From positions 1 to 53,153 of the forward strand of contig CANQMK010000005.1 of NCBI GenBank assembly GCA_947624895.1: DNA of 53,153 nt, in the 5' to 3' direction. Below, one piece after another: positions 37,693-44,003 of this stretch. Both the position numbers and the translations under genes were made by a program. The notes beneath the pieces were generated by a model. It was not told where the DNA came from and did not search any database. It saw nothing but the letters and a program-made list of their open reading frames with translations. Source of the DNA: an uncultured Oscillospiraceae bacterium (lineage in GTDB: Bacteria > Bacillota > Clostridia > Oscillospirales > Oscillospiraceae). Every line of letters begins with the position of its first letter. Within the stretch, counting starts at the first letter, position 1.

Positions 37693-38440
37693 CGCCTACC
37701 AGCTCCCTCCATTCCTCGTAATACTCCATGACCTTGTAGCTGTACGGGTTATAGCCCGGTTTCCCGGAGTTGTAGGCCGTCAGCGCCTCTTGCAAGGGGT
37801 ATTTGCCCATCAGCTCCGCCAGGAAGTCGCAACCTACCCGGAAGTTCCCGAACGGGTCCATCAGATCCGTCACGCCGAGCCGCTCCATCCTGTCGTAGTG
37901 CCACTTGCGCTGAACCTGCATATATCCCTCGGAGCATCCGTCATCTCCTACGAGGTTTTGGAACTGTGTCTCCTTCTGGATGACCGCCAGGGCCAGCGCA
38001 TAGGGCACCCCGGCCTCTTGACAGGCTGTATGCAAATAGTCCTGGAGCTCGTAGGTCAGAGGCACATCATCTCTGAAGTAGCCCTGTTCCAGGAGGGCTG
38101 CCTCGATTTTTTCGGCTTCCATCGGGTCCTCGCCCTCCTCTGCCTCAGGCTCCAGCTCTTGCTCCGGTTCGGGTCCCGGCTCTACCACCAATGCTTCTTT
38201 CGGCTCCGGTGTCACAATGACGGGTGGTATAGCCACCACACAAGCCGCTTTGTCAACGGTTTTGGCGGCCACGCTCTTCATCTCAGCGGCGCCACCGGGG
38301 GAAAGGGTAATCCCGGTGAAGCAAAGGACAAAAACGGCAAAGGCGAACAGCGAGAAACAGCACCGCTTTATGGTGGCCCTTCTTCTCGCTCTCGCTCTTT
38401 GCCTTCGTCTCCGTACCCTGCGTCTTTCTTCGTATGTCAT
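37685..38440 (-). CDS. membrane-anchored lytic transglycosylase (SLT)
   Basis: A 251-residue protein: a very basic N-terminus (RRRVRRRRQRARARRR) and one membrane segment (about residues 27-48, FSLFAFAVFVLCFTGITL), then an acidic Pro/Glu spacer, then a soluble-transglycosylase domain with ALALAVIQKETQF (catalytic Glu), EGYMQVQ, DPFGNFRVGCDFLAELM and ALTAYNSGKPGY. It cleaves peptidoglycan outside the membrane. Its location among early genes, not beside lysis genes, is unusual. A role at the envelope during infection or entry of DNA is possible. Confidence 0.88.
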   Translation of the reverse strand: MTYEERRRVRRRRQRARARRRATIKRCCFSLFAFAVFVLCFTGITLSPGGAAEMKSVAAKTVDKAACVVAIPPVIVTPEPKEALVVEPGPEPEQELEPEAEEGEDPMEAEKIEAALLEQGYFRDDVPLTYELQDYLHTACQEAGVPYALALAVIQKETQFQNLVGDDGCSEGYMQVQRKWHYDRMERLGVTDLMDPFGNFRVGCDFLAELMGKYPLQEALTAYNSGKPGYNPYSYKVMEYYEEWRELVGDD

Positions 38441-38589
38441 GTCCTTTTCTCCTCTCCAGCCCTCACGGGCTCGCAGAACGGGGCCAAATTGATAAACCCC
38501 TGGTTCCTGATGGCGTCGTTGAGCTCCTGCTCACTGTTGATACCAAAATCCTCTCTCAGGATCCGCACAAGCTCATCCGTCAGCGACAC
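38437..38589 (-). CDS. small orphan protein (50 aa)
   Basis: GTG 38589 follows GGGAGG inside the end of the XRE gene; the frame ends in TGA overlapping the transglycosylase ATG (ATGA). Sequence starts with SLTDELVRILREDFGINSEQ and looks like a compact helical protein. Tight coupling on both sides supports a real gene. Confidence 0.6.
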   Translation of the reverse strand: MSLTDELVRILREDFGINSEQELNDAIRNQGFINLAPFCEPVRAGEEKRT

Positions 38590-39088
38590 CGGGGCCGCCT
38601 CCCTTCAGGACCATCTCCCCGATGGTCTTCAGCTCGCTCACGTTCTTCGCCAGCGTGTCCAGGTAGTCAAGGACACCCTTCAGGGCCGGCTTCTCTTCTT
38701 CGCTGATCTTGCCGTCTGCCGCAATTTCAATGAGTGTGTCCTTGAGCTCATCCAGTCTCTCAGCCTTCAGGTCTCTCAGCAGCTTCACCGTCACCCGGTC
38801 AATGCTGTGTACCTCGTCCGACAGTGAGAGCCTGCACCCAATCGGGCACTCGTTCAGGCAGTAGTGGTTCAGCAAATGCGGTGCGTTGTACAGGTCGGCC
38901 ATAAGTACAGCCTTGTCGACCGGCATACACTTCGAGAGGCCCAGCTCCGCATCGGCCACCGCCGACACAGACATTCCGAGCCGTTCAGCGGCCCCTTCTC
39001 GGCTACATAGCCTGTCGTCGTACATTGCTGCCTTTTTTCTCGCCTGATACCAGGGGTTACTACTGGCTTTCGTAGCATCACGTCCCAT
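38573..39088 (-). CDS. XRE-type regulator, early gene
   Basis: A 171-residue protein. Residues about 12-70 form a helix-turn-helix region (REGAAERLGMSVSAVADAEL) followed by MPVDKAVLMADLYNAPHLLN; a Cys pair (LNECPIGC) follows, then a helical C-terminus (RLDELKDTLIEIAADGK). Homologues in Clostridia phages are annotated as XRE regulators. Its promoter is covered by a repressor operator. Confidence 0.75.
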   Translation of the reverse strand: MGRDATKASSNPWYQARKKAAMYDDRLCSREGAAERLGMSVSAVADAELGLSKCMPVDKAVLMADLYNAPHLLNHYCLNECPIGCRLSLSDEVHSIDRVTVKLLRDLKAERLDELKDTLIEIAADGKISEEEKPALKGVLDYLDTLAKNVSELKTIGEMVLKGGGPGVADG

Positions 39089-39111
39089 TTTCTTCGCACC
39101 TCCATTCGCTT

Positions 39112-39140
39112 ATAATAGCCACAGTGATAAGAACAAGTAA
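39112..39140 (-). promoter_or_regulatory. early promoter 2 with operator over its -35
   Basis: TTACTT and TATTAT on the - strand, 17 bp apart, 24 bp before the XRE-gene ATG. The operator TTATCCAACCGGTTA (read on the - strand, 39152-39138) overlaps the -35, so repressor binding would exclude polymerase. Confidence 0.6.
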
Positions 39141-39152
39141 CCGGTTGGATAA
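39138..39152. promoter_or_regulatory. phage repressor operator (intergenic site)
   Basis: TAACCGGTTGGATAA; its reverse complement differs from the distal operator at 27038-27052 at only two positions. It is a near palindrome centred on the CCGG/CTGG core. Confidence 0.7.
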
Positions 39153-39177
39153 CCCACGCTCAAAAAAATAGACCACC

Positions 39178-39396
39178 TCAAGCCGTCGGCATCATGCCGT
39201 CGAAAAAGTAGGCGTTCACCTGACTGGCCGTAAGCCCAAGAACCTGAGCTACGATCACTTTCTCCGGGTCGGTAAACCTAACAATATTCCGCTCCTTCTT
39301 CCCATAGGAGTCGGTGCTAATGCCAAGTTTCTCGGCCATGTACTTCTGCGACAATCCAAGCCTTGTCCGGGCTCCTTTGATTTCGAGTGGTTTCAT
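39178..39396 (-). CDS. Cro-like XRE repressor
   Basis: A 72-residue helix-turn-helix protein: RTRLGLSQKYMAEKLGISTD is the DNA-binding core, followed by a short dimerisation part. ATG 39396 follows GGAGGTG. It is the first gene leftward from the immunity promoter region, facing the CI-like repressor, i.e. the Cro position. It probably represses the lysogenic promoter during lytic growth. Confidence 0.85.
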   Translation of the reverse strand: MKPLEIKGARTRLGLSQKYMAEKLGISTDSYGKKERNIVRFTDPEKVIVAQVLGLTASQVNAYFFDGMMPTA

Positions 39397-39433
39397 GATA
39401 AGTTCACCTCCTCATCCTTCTGTGTGCGGTTTG

Positions 39434-39470
39434 AATTAACCGTTATGATAATTATACTTAACCGACTGGC
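39434..39470. promoter_or_regulatory. early-promoter operators (two sites)
   Basis: TTAACCGACTGGCTA (39456-39470) lies exactly inside the spacer of the early promoter. A more diverged site TTAACC-N5-GATAA (39434-39449) lies at its start point. Occupancy of either shuts the leftward early operon. Confidence 0.7.
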
Positions 39471-39477
39471 TAATGTC
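39449..39477 (-). promoter_or_regulatory. main early (PR-like) promoter
   Basis: TTGACA and TATAAT with a 17-bp spacer on the - strand, a perfect consensus promoter. The start is about 50 bp before the Cro-like gene. It drives the early operon. Confidence 0.92.
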
Positions 39478-39509
39478 AAGATGTTTTTTGCTTTTTTCGG
39501 AAATTTTCA

Positions 39510-39538
39510 TTGTCAAGCCGCAGAAAAAGCATTACAAT
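39510..39538 (+). promoter_or_regulatory. repressor-maintenance promoter
   Basis: TTGTCA and TACAAT on the + strand with a 17-bp spacer, about 40 bp upstream of the CI-like gene, back to back with the early promoter. Confidence 0.8.
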
Positions 39539-39578
39539 GGTTAAGTCCAATAATCACACTGGATAAAGGAGCTTCGAT

Positions 39579-39917
39579 ATGGAACCTATCATCGACTATT
39601 CTGTTTTCAAGAAAAACCTCAGAGACCTCATCGACAGCCGGGGAATGATGGTCGTCCAGGTTGCGGACGAAACCGGCATCTCAAAAATCACTCTGTCCCG
39701 CTACCTAAACGGCCATCGCATCCCAGATCTCGAATATGTCATACGCCTGGCAAAGTTCTTCAACGTCTCTGTTGACTGGCTGCTCGGACTCACCGGGGAG
39801 AAGTTCGACATACTCCCTCCTGACATTCAGAGCCTCGCCAACCTTTACAGTGTCGCATCCCCTGACGACCGCAAGGTCGTCGAGGCTGTACTCAGCAAAT
39901 ATAGAGAGGAGCAATGA
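39579..39917 (+). CDS. CI-like lysogeny repressor (XRE family)
   Basis: A 112-residue repressor with a helix-turn-helix (VQVADETGISKITLSRYLNG) and the common DLEYVIRLAKFFNVSVDWLL segment, then a short helical C-terminus. It has no LexA-type peptidase domain, so induction is not by self-cleavage. ATG 39579 follows AAAGGAG. It is encoded divergently from the Cro-like gene and is expected to bind the repeated operators. It is translationally coupled (ATGA) to the downstream unknown gene. Confidence 0.88.
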   Translation: MEPIIDYSVFKKNLRDLIDSRGMMVVQVADETGISKITLSRYLNGHRIPDLEYVIRLAKFFNVSVDWLLGLTGEKFDILPPDIQSLANLYSVASPDDRKVVEAVLSKYREEQ

Positions 39918-39919
39918 CC

Positions 39920-40819
39920 ATGTCCTTCGGCAAGAAGACGGGTCGTGCTGCCTTCTTCGCCGATCTCGGCCGGGAGGTAGTTCGCCTGGACCAAGCACCC
40001 ACCACATTCATCAACCCCATTCTCATCGGAAAGGCCGTTCCCATTTGCCCTGAGGGCGGCCTGACCTGCCTGGCGGACATCTATGTAACGCCGGGCGGCG
40101 CAGTGGCCTTCTCGTTCCCCGCTCTGGATGAAGGTGATCTGAATGCCCTCCAGTGCTGCTCTGGTGCCCTGAGGACGTGGAGCCACGAACAGCTCGACGA
40201 CATCGCCACCGACTTCTTCTTCGAGGCCGAGGGCCAGGGTTCGTTGGTCATCGACGTGATGGCCCGTCTGGGCTTCATGGGCTACTCCGACAAGGACGCC
40301 CTCTACGCTTCCATCGACAGGACTCTCGCCGGCGGCGACTTCCTGCTGGTGGTGGGCGAGTTCCCCTTCCAACCTGTCCGGTATTCACGGCGCCAGTTCA
40401 TCGACGGCTTCTGTACCATCCGAGGCATCGGCCCCGACGAGATGACCGGCTTCCTCTGTGAGTTGGAGGCCCTGGACGGCGTGGCCGCCGTGGTCATCGG
40501 AACCGATCTGGTGGTGTCCTACTCTCCCGTTGGCGACAAACTCCCAATCCCCCTCTTCTATTTCAAGCTCTCTCCCAACCGCTCCGACCTGTGTGTTTCT
40601 CCTCGAACCTTGAGGTACGCTCTGGACCAAAACGGTCTTCCCCTCTCCGCTGCCGATGACCTCTTCGACTTCTTCGCCCATTTCGCCGACATGGACCGAG
40701 TGAAGCCGTCCCCCGAAGATGGCAGTGTGGGCCTGCTCTACCTAAAACCAGATGCCGTGTTTTCTGAAGCCTCCGGGCTTGCCGAGAGAATCAAAGCGTT
40801 CTCTCAGGCCATCTCATGA
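39920..40819 (+). CDS. unknown protein co-expressed with the repressor (299 aa)
   Basis: ATG 39920 is 8 nt behind GAGGAG; ATG 39914 overlaps the repressor stop and is the alternative. The protein is a soluble mixed alpha/beta protein with no motif I can place; recognisable stretches are GKAVPICPEGGLTCLADIYV, DFLLVVGEFPFQPVRYSRRQ and LPIPLFYFKLSPNRSDLCVS. It shares the repressor transcript and is followed by a terminator, so it is expressed in the lysogen. Lysogenic-conversion or phage-exclusion genes often occupy this slot; that is inference. Confidence 0.85.
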   Translation: MSFGKKTGRAAFFADLGREVVRLDQAPTTFINPILIGKAVPICPEGGLTCLADIYVTPGGAVAFSFPALDEGDLNALQCCSGALRTWSHEQLDDIATDFFFEAEGQGSLVIDVMARLGFMGYSDKDALYASIDRTLAGGDFLLVVGEFPFQPVRYSRRQFIDGFCTIRGIGPDEMTGFLCELEALDGVAAVVIGTDLVVSYSPVGDKLPIPLFYFKLSPNRSDLCVSPRTLRYALDQNGLPLSAADDLFDFFAHFADMDRVKPSPEDGSVGLLYLKPDAVFSEASGLAERIKAFSQAIS

Positions 40820-40828
40820 CTGACACAC

Positions 40829-40868
40829 AAGTGGGCATCGCATCAGCGGTGCCCACTTATTTATTCAG
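40829..40868 (+). terminator. terminator of the repressor operon
   Basis: AAGTGGGCA and TGCCCACTT form a perfect 9-bp stem followed by ATTTATT, 10 nt after the stop codon of the unknown gene. Confidence 0.75.
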
Positions 40869-40872
40869 GTCT

Positions 40873-40910
40873 GGTATGGTACGGTTACGGTTACGGTAAG
40901 GTTACGGTTA
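40873..40910 (+). repeat. GGTTAC-type short tandem repeats before the recombinase gene
   Basis: Seven adjoining units of the type GGTTAC/GGTAC/GGTAA (for example GGTACGGTTACGGTTACGG). They lie 80 bp upstream of the recombinase start. They could be binding sites for a regulator or the directionality factor, or a replication-slippage repeat. Confidence 0.8.
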
Positions 40911-40921
40911 TAGTCGGAAAA

Positions 40922-40952
40922 TCCTCGGATTGTCCCACTTTTTGTCCGAGGA
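40922..40952. repeat. 8-bp inverted repeat before the recombinase gene
   Basis: TCCTCGGA and TCCGAGGA flank 15 bases (TTGTCCCACTTTTTG). The T-rich loop argues against an ordinary terminator. It may bind a protein or form a leader hairpin for the recombinase mRNA. Confidence 0.6.
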
Positions 40953-40989
40953 CGTTCCATAGGACGTTTTCATCTCAGGAGGTAAAAGT

Positions 40990-42708
40990 ATGCTCAAGCC
41001 AATCGTCGAAAAGCTCACCGCCTTGAAGGCCGCAATATACATCCGGGTCTCAACGCACTGGCAAATCGACAAGGACTCCCTCAAGGTACAGCGCCGGGAG
41101 CTCATTGCCTACGTCGAGATGGTGCTCGGCATCAAGGACTATGTCATCTTCGAGGACCCCGGCTACTCCGCCAAGAACACTGACCGGCCAGACTACCAGG
41201 CCATGATGGAAAGGATCCGCACCGGCGAGTTCACCCATCTGGTCGTCTGGAAGCTCGACCGCATCAGTCGAAACCTTCTGGACTTCGCCGCCATGTACGA
41301 GGAGCTCAAAAAGCTGGGCGTCACCTTCGTCTCCAAGAACGAGCAGTTCGACACCAGCAACGCCATCGGCGAGGCCATGTTAAAGATCATTCTTGTCTTC
41401 GCCGAGCTTGAGCGGAAGATGACCTCGGAGCGTGTCACCGCCGTCATGCTCTCCAGAGCCGACAACGGCCAGTGGAACGGCGGCAGAGTTCCCTACGGCT
41501 ACTCCTGGGACAAGAAGACAAAGACCTTCAGCTTCGTCGAGGAAGAAGCCAGCCTGGTCCTGAAGATGGCCGACCTCTATGAGCAGTACCAGTCCATCCT
41601 CTACGTCGTCAAGAGCCTGAACGATGCAGGCTACCGTACCAGAGGTGGCAAGGAATGGTCTACCACCGGCGTCTACAAGATCCTTACGAACCCCTGGTAC
41701 ATCGGCCAGTACGTCTACAACGTCCGCCCCGGCGGCATAGGAGCCAAACGCTCCGAAGAAGAATGGATAACGGCCGAGAACCACCACGAGCCTCTTTTCG
41801 AGGAAACACGCTTCTACCACATCAAATTCCTTCTCCAGAGGAACAGGCGTGGAGGCGTACCCGCCGGAAAGACCTACATCAGAAAAAACATCCACATTTT
41901 CGGCGGTCTCCTTCGCTGTGCCAAGTGTGGCTCCAACATGGCCGCCAATCAGGACCGGCGCCGGGCGAACGGCATCCGTCCCTCCATCTACGCCTGCGGG
42001 AGCCGCCGGCGGAAGCAGACCTCCTGCACCAACAAGTACATCTCAGACATGGTCCTCGGCCCGTTCGTCCTGAACTATGTCGCCAACATCATCCGGGCGG
42101 CAAAGAGCTACGCCACCATCAGCGACACCGGCGTCCTCTCACGTCGGCTCCTCCGTGGAGAGATCTTCGCCAATGTGGCCGCCATCGACGAGAAAGCCCT
42201 CACTGAAACCCTCGACGCCTTTGCCCAAGCCGGGGATGCTGCCGAGTACCGCCCACAGCTCGCCCTATCCGGCGTCGACGAAACCGTGACAGAGGCCGAC
42301 ACCCTCAAGAGCAGGAAGAAGCGTCTGGAAACTGCCCTCTCCCGATTGAACACCCTGTACCTCTATGACGATGAGGCCATGCCAGAGAAGGACTTTGTCA
42401 TGCAGAGGGGCGACATCACCAAGCAGCTCGAACAGGTAAACGCCAGGCTGGAAGAACTTCAGGCCCAGGGCGCCGGTCAGATGGACATGACCGACGGCTT
42501 CATCCTGAAGGCCAGCTACTACATCATGATCGAGAAGCTCGTCCAGGACAGCTACATCGACTACGAGAAGTACATCCGCACCATCGACCCCTCAGTGCCC
42601 CGGAGCTTCCTCCTCTCCATCATCGACCACATCGACGTGGATGATGGCCGGGTGAGCTCCATCGCCTTCAAGAATGGGATCACTCACCACTTCACCTACA
42701 AAGACTGA
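40990..42708 (+). CDS. large serine recombinase (integrase)
   Basis: A 572-residue site-specific recombinase. The catalytic domain starts IYIRVSTHWQ with the nucleophile Ser21 and continues with WKLDRISRNLLDFA and AELERKMTSERV. The recombinase domain has GGRVPYGYSWDKKTKTF and TTGVYKILTNPWYIGQYVYN. A zinc ribbon (LLRCAKCGSN) and a coiled-coil motif (residues about 440-490) follow, the full layout of phage large serine integrases. ATG 40990 follows AGGAGG. It integrates the phage at attB; the nearby right end of the prophage fits. Complete with no damage seen. Confidence 0.96.
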   Translation: MLKPIVEKLTALKAAIYIRVSTHWQIDKDSLKVQRRELIAYVEMVLGIKDYVIFEDPGYSAKNTDRPDYQAMMERIRTGEFTHLVVWKLDRISRNLLDFAAMYEELKKLGVTFVSKNEQFDTSNAIGEAMLKIILVFAELERKMTSERVTAVMLSRADNGQWNGGRVPYGYSWDKKTKTFSFVEEEASLVLKMADLYEQYQSILYVVKSLNDAGYRTRGGKEWSTTGVYKILTNPWYIGQYVYNVRPGGIGAKRSEEEWITAENHHEPLFEETRFYHIKFLLQRNRRGGVPAGKTYIRKNIHIFGGLLRCAKCGSNMAANQDRRRANGIRPSIYACGSRRRKQTSCTNKYISDMVLGPFVLNYVANIIRAAKSYATISDTGVLSRRLLRGEIFANVAAIDEKALTETLDAFAQAGDAAEYRPQLALSGVDETVTEADTLKSRKKRLETALSRLNTLYLYDDEAMPEKDFVMQRGDITKQLEQVNARLEELQAQGAGQMDMTDGFILKASYYIMIEKLVQDSYIDYEKYIRTIDPSVPRSFLLSIIDHIDVDDGRVSSIAFKNGITHHFTYKD

Positions 42709-42711
42709 GAA

Positions 42712-42750
42712 AAGCCCCCGACCGCAAAGGCCGGGGGCTTCGTCTTCTCT
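42712..42750 (+). terminator. hairpin after the recombinase gene
   Basis: AAGCCCCCG pairs with CGGGGGCTT around an ACCGCAAAGGC-type loop, followed by CGTCTTCTC, 4 nt past the stop codon. The T-tract is poor, but a second hairpin follows. Confidence 0.65.
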
Positions 42751-42755
42751 ATTCA

Positions 42756-42785
42756 CGGATATGCACTCCATATCCGGCTTTTTAT
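42756..42785 (+). terminator. second terminator near the prophage-chromosome junction
   Basis: CGGATAT and ATATCCG enclose GCACTCC and are followed by GCTTTTTATG on the + strand. The palindrome is also a possible part of the attachment site. Confidence 0.6.
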
Positions 42786-42845
42786 GCAAAATCTGTTCAC
42801 AATTTAGACATAAGTTTTATCAACATACCCCTCTTAGGCAAAAGT
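42786..42845. other. AT-rich interval likely containing the right attachment site
   Basis: Between the recombinase terminators and the end of queA there is no gene; the sequence turns AT-rich and no repeat allows the core to be placed. A large serine recombinase prophage should have its hybrid att site here, directly beside the integrase gene. The left end is outside the window, so the core duplication cannot be seen. Confidence 0.4.
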
Positions 42846-42869
42846 CCTGATGGATTTTTCATATCCAGG
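42840..42869 (-). terminator. possible terminator of queA
   Basis: On the - strand CCTGGAT and ATC-CAT-CAGG form an imperfect stem followed by ACTTTTG, 15 nt after the queA stop. Confidence 0.35.
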
Positions 42870-42882
42870 CGGCTTCTCACTC

Positions 42883-43989
42883 TTAACCGGCCGGCTTCTT
42901 TTTTCCCTCTGAAACTGGCGGTTTTTCTGGCTTTTCGCTGTTTTTGCCTTCAAAGCCTATCCCGCTTCCAATGAACATCGCATCCCCGAAGCTGAAGAAG
43001 CGGTATCGCTCCGCCACCGCCTCCCGGTAGGCCGCCAGGACGTTCTCCCGCCCCGCCAGGGCGGAGACCAGCATGATGAGGGTGGACTGGGGCAGATGGA
43101 AGTTGGTCACCAGGCAGTCCAGCACCTGGAAGCGGTAGCCGGGGTAGATGTAGATATCCGTCCAGCCGGAGCCCGCGCGCAGGCGCCCGTCCTCCCCCGC
43201 CCAGCTCTCCACCGTGCGGCAGGAGGTGGTGCCCACGCAGATCACCCGGCCTCCGGCGGCCTTGGTCTGGTTGACCGCGTCGGCGGTCTCCGGCGGGACG
43301 GTGCAGAACTCAGCGTGCATGGCGTGGTCCTCCAGACGCGCCTCCGACACCGGGCGGAAGGTGCCCAGGCCCACGTGGAGGGTCACGTAGCAGACCCGCA
43401 CCCCCATGGCCTCCACCTGGGCCAGCAGGTCCCGGGTGAAGTGGAGCCCGGCGGTGGGGGCGGCGGCGGAGCCCACCTCCCGGGAATAGACGGTCTGGTA
43501 GCGCTCCTGGTCCTGGAGCTCGGCCTTGATGTAGGGCGGCAGGGGCATCCGGCCCAGGCGCTCCAGCACCTCCAGAAAGATGCCCTGGTAGTTGAAGCGC
43601 ACCAGGCGGTTGCCGTCGGGCAGGGCCTCGGTCACCTCCCCGGTCAGCTCCCCCTCCCCAAAGGTCACCCGGGCCCCGGGGCGGAGTTTTCGGCCAGGCC
43701 GCACCAGGCACTCCCAGGTCCTATCCCCCCGGTCGGTGAGTAGCAGCACCTCGCAGGCGCCGCCCCCCGGCTCCCGCCGACCGATGAGCCGGGCGGGGAG
43801 CACCCGGGAGTCGTTGAGCACCAGGCAGTCCCCGGCTCGAAGATACCGGGGCAGGTCGTAGAAGTGGGCGTGGCCCACCGCCCCGGTGGCCTTGTCCAGG
43901 GTCATGAGCCGGGAGCCGTCCCGCCGGTCCAGAGGGGTCTGGGCGATGAGCTCCTGGGGCAGGTCGTAGTAAAAGTCCGATGTGTTCAA
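42883..43989 (-). CDS. queA: S-adenosylmethionine:tRNA ribosyltransferase-isomerase
   Basis: A 368-residue QueA, which builds epoxyqueuosine on tRNA using the ribosyl part of SAM. It begins with TTG 43989 (NTSDFYYDLPQELIAQTPL), about 10 nt behind AGGAG; no ATG is available. Family segments include LVLNDSRVLPARLIG, APTAGLHFTRDLL, HVGLGTFRPV, CVGTTSCRTVESW and TNFHLPQSTLIMLVSAL. A Lys/Pro-rich tail of about 20 residues (EKPEKPPVSEGKKKPAG) extends the usual C-terminus. It is the first chromosomal gene next to the prophage. The frame stays open upstream into the next gene, but that part is shadow. Confidence 0.95.
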   Translation of the reverse strand: MNTSDFYYDLPQELIAQTPLDRRDGSRLMTLDKATGAVGHAHFYDLPRYLRAGDCLVLNDSRVLPARLIGRREPGGGACEVLLLTDRGDRTWECLVRPGRKLRPGARVTFGEGELTGEVTEALPDGNRLVRFNYQGIFLEVLERLGRMPLPPYIKAELQDQERYQTVYSREVGSAAAPTAGLHFTRDLLAQVEAMGVRVCYVTLHVGLGTFRPVSEARLEDHAMHAEFCTVPPETADAVNQTKAAGGRVICVGTTSCRTVESWAGEDGRLRAGSGWTDIYIYPGYRFQVLDCLVTNFHLPQSTLIMLVSALAGRENVLAAYREAVAERYRFFSFGDAMFIGSGIGFEGKNSEKPEKPPVSEGKKKPAG

Positions 43990-44003
43990 CCTCGCAACGT
44001 CTC

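Noticed and set aside
40873..40910. GGTTAC repeats as a possible CRISPR array
   Set aside because: Units are 5-6 bp and adjoin without spacers; no cas genes are present.
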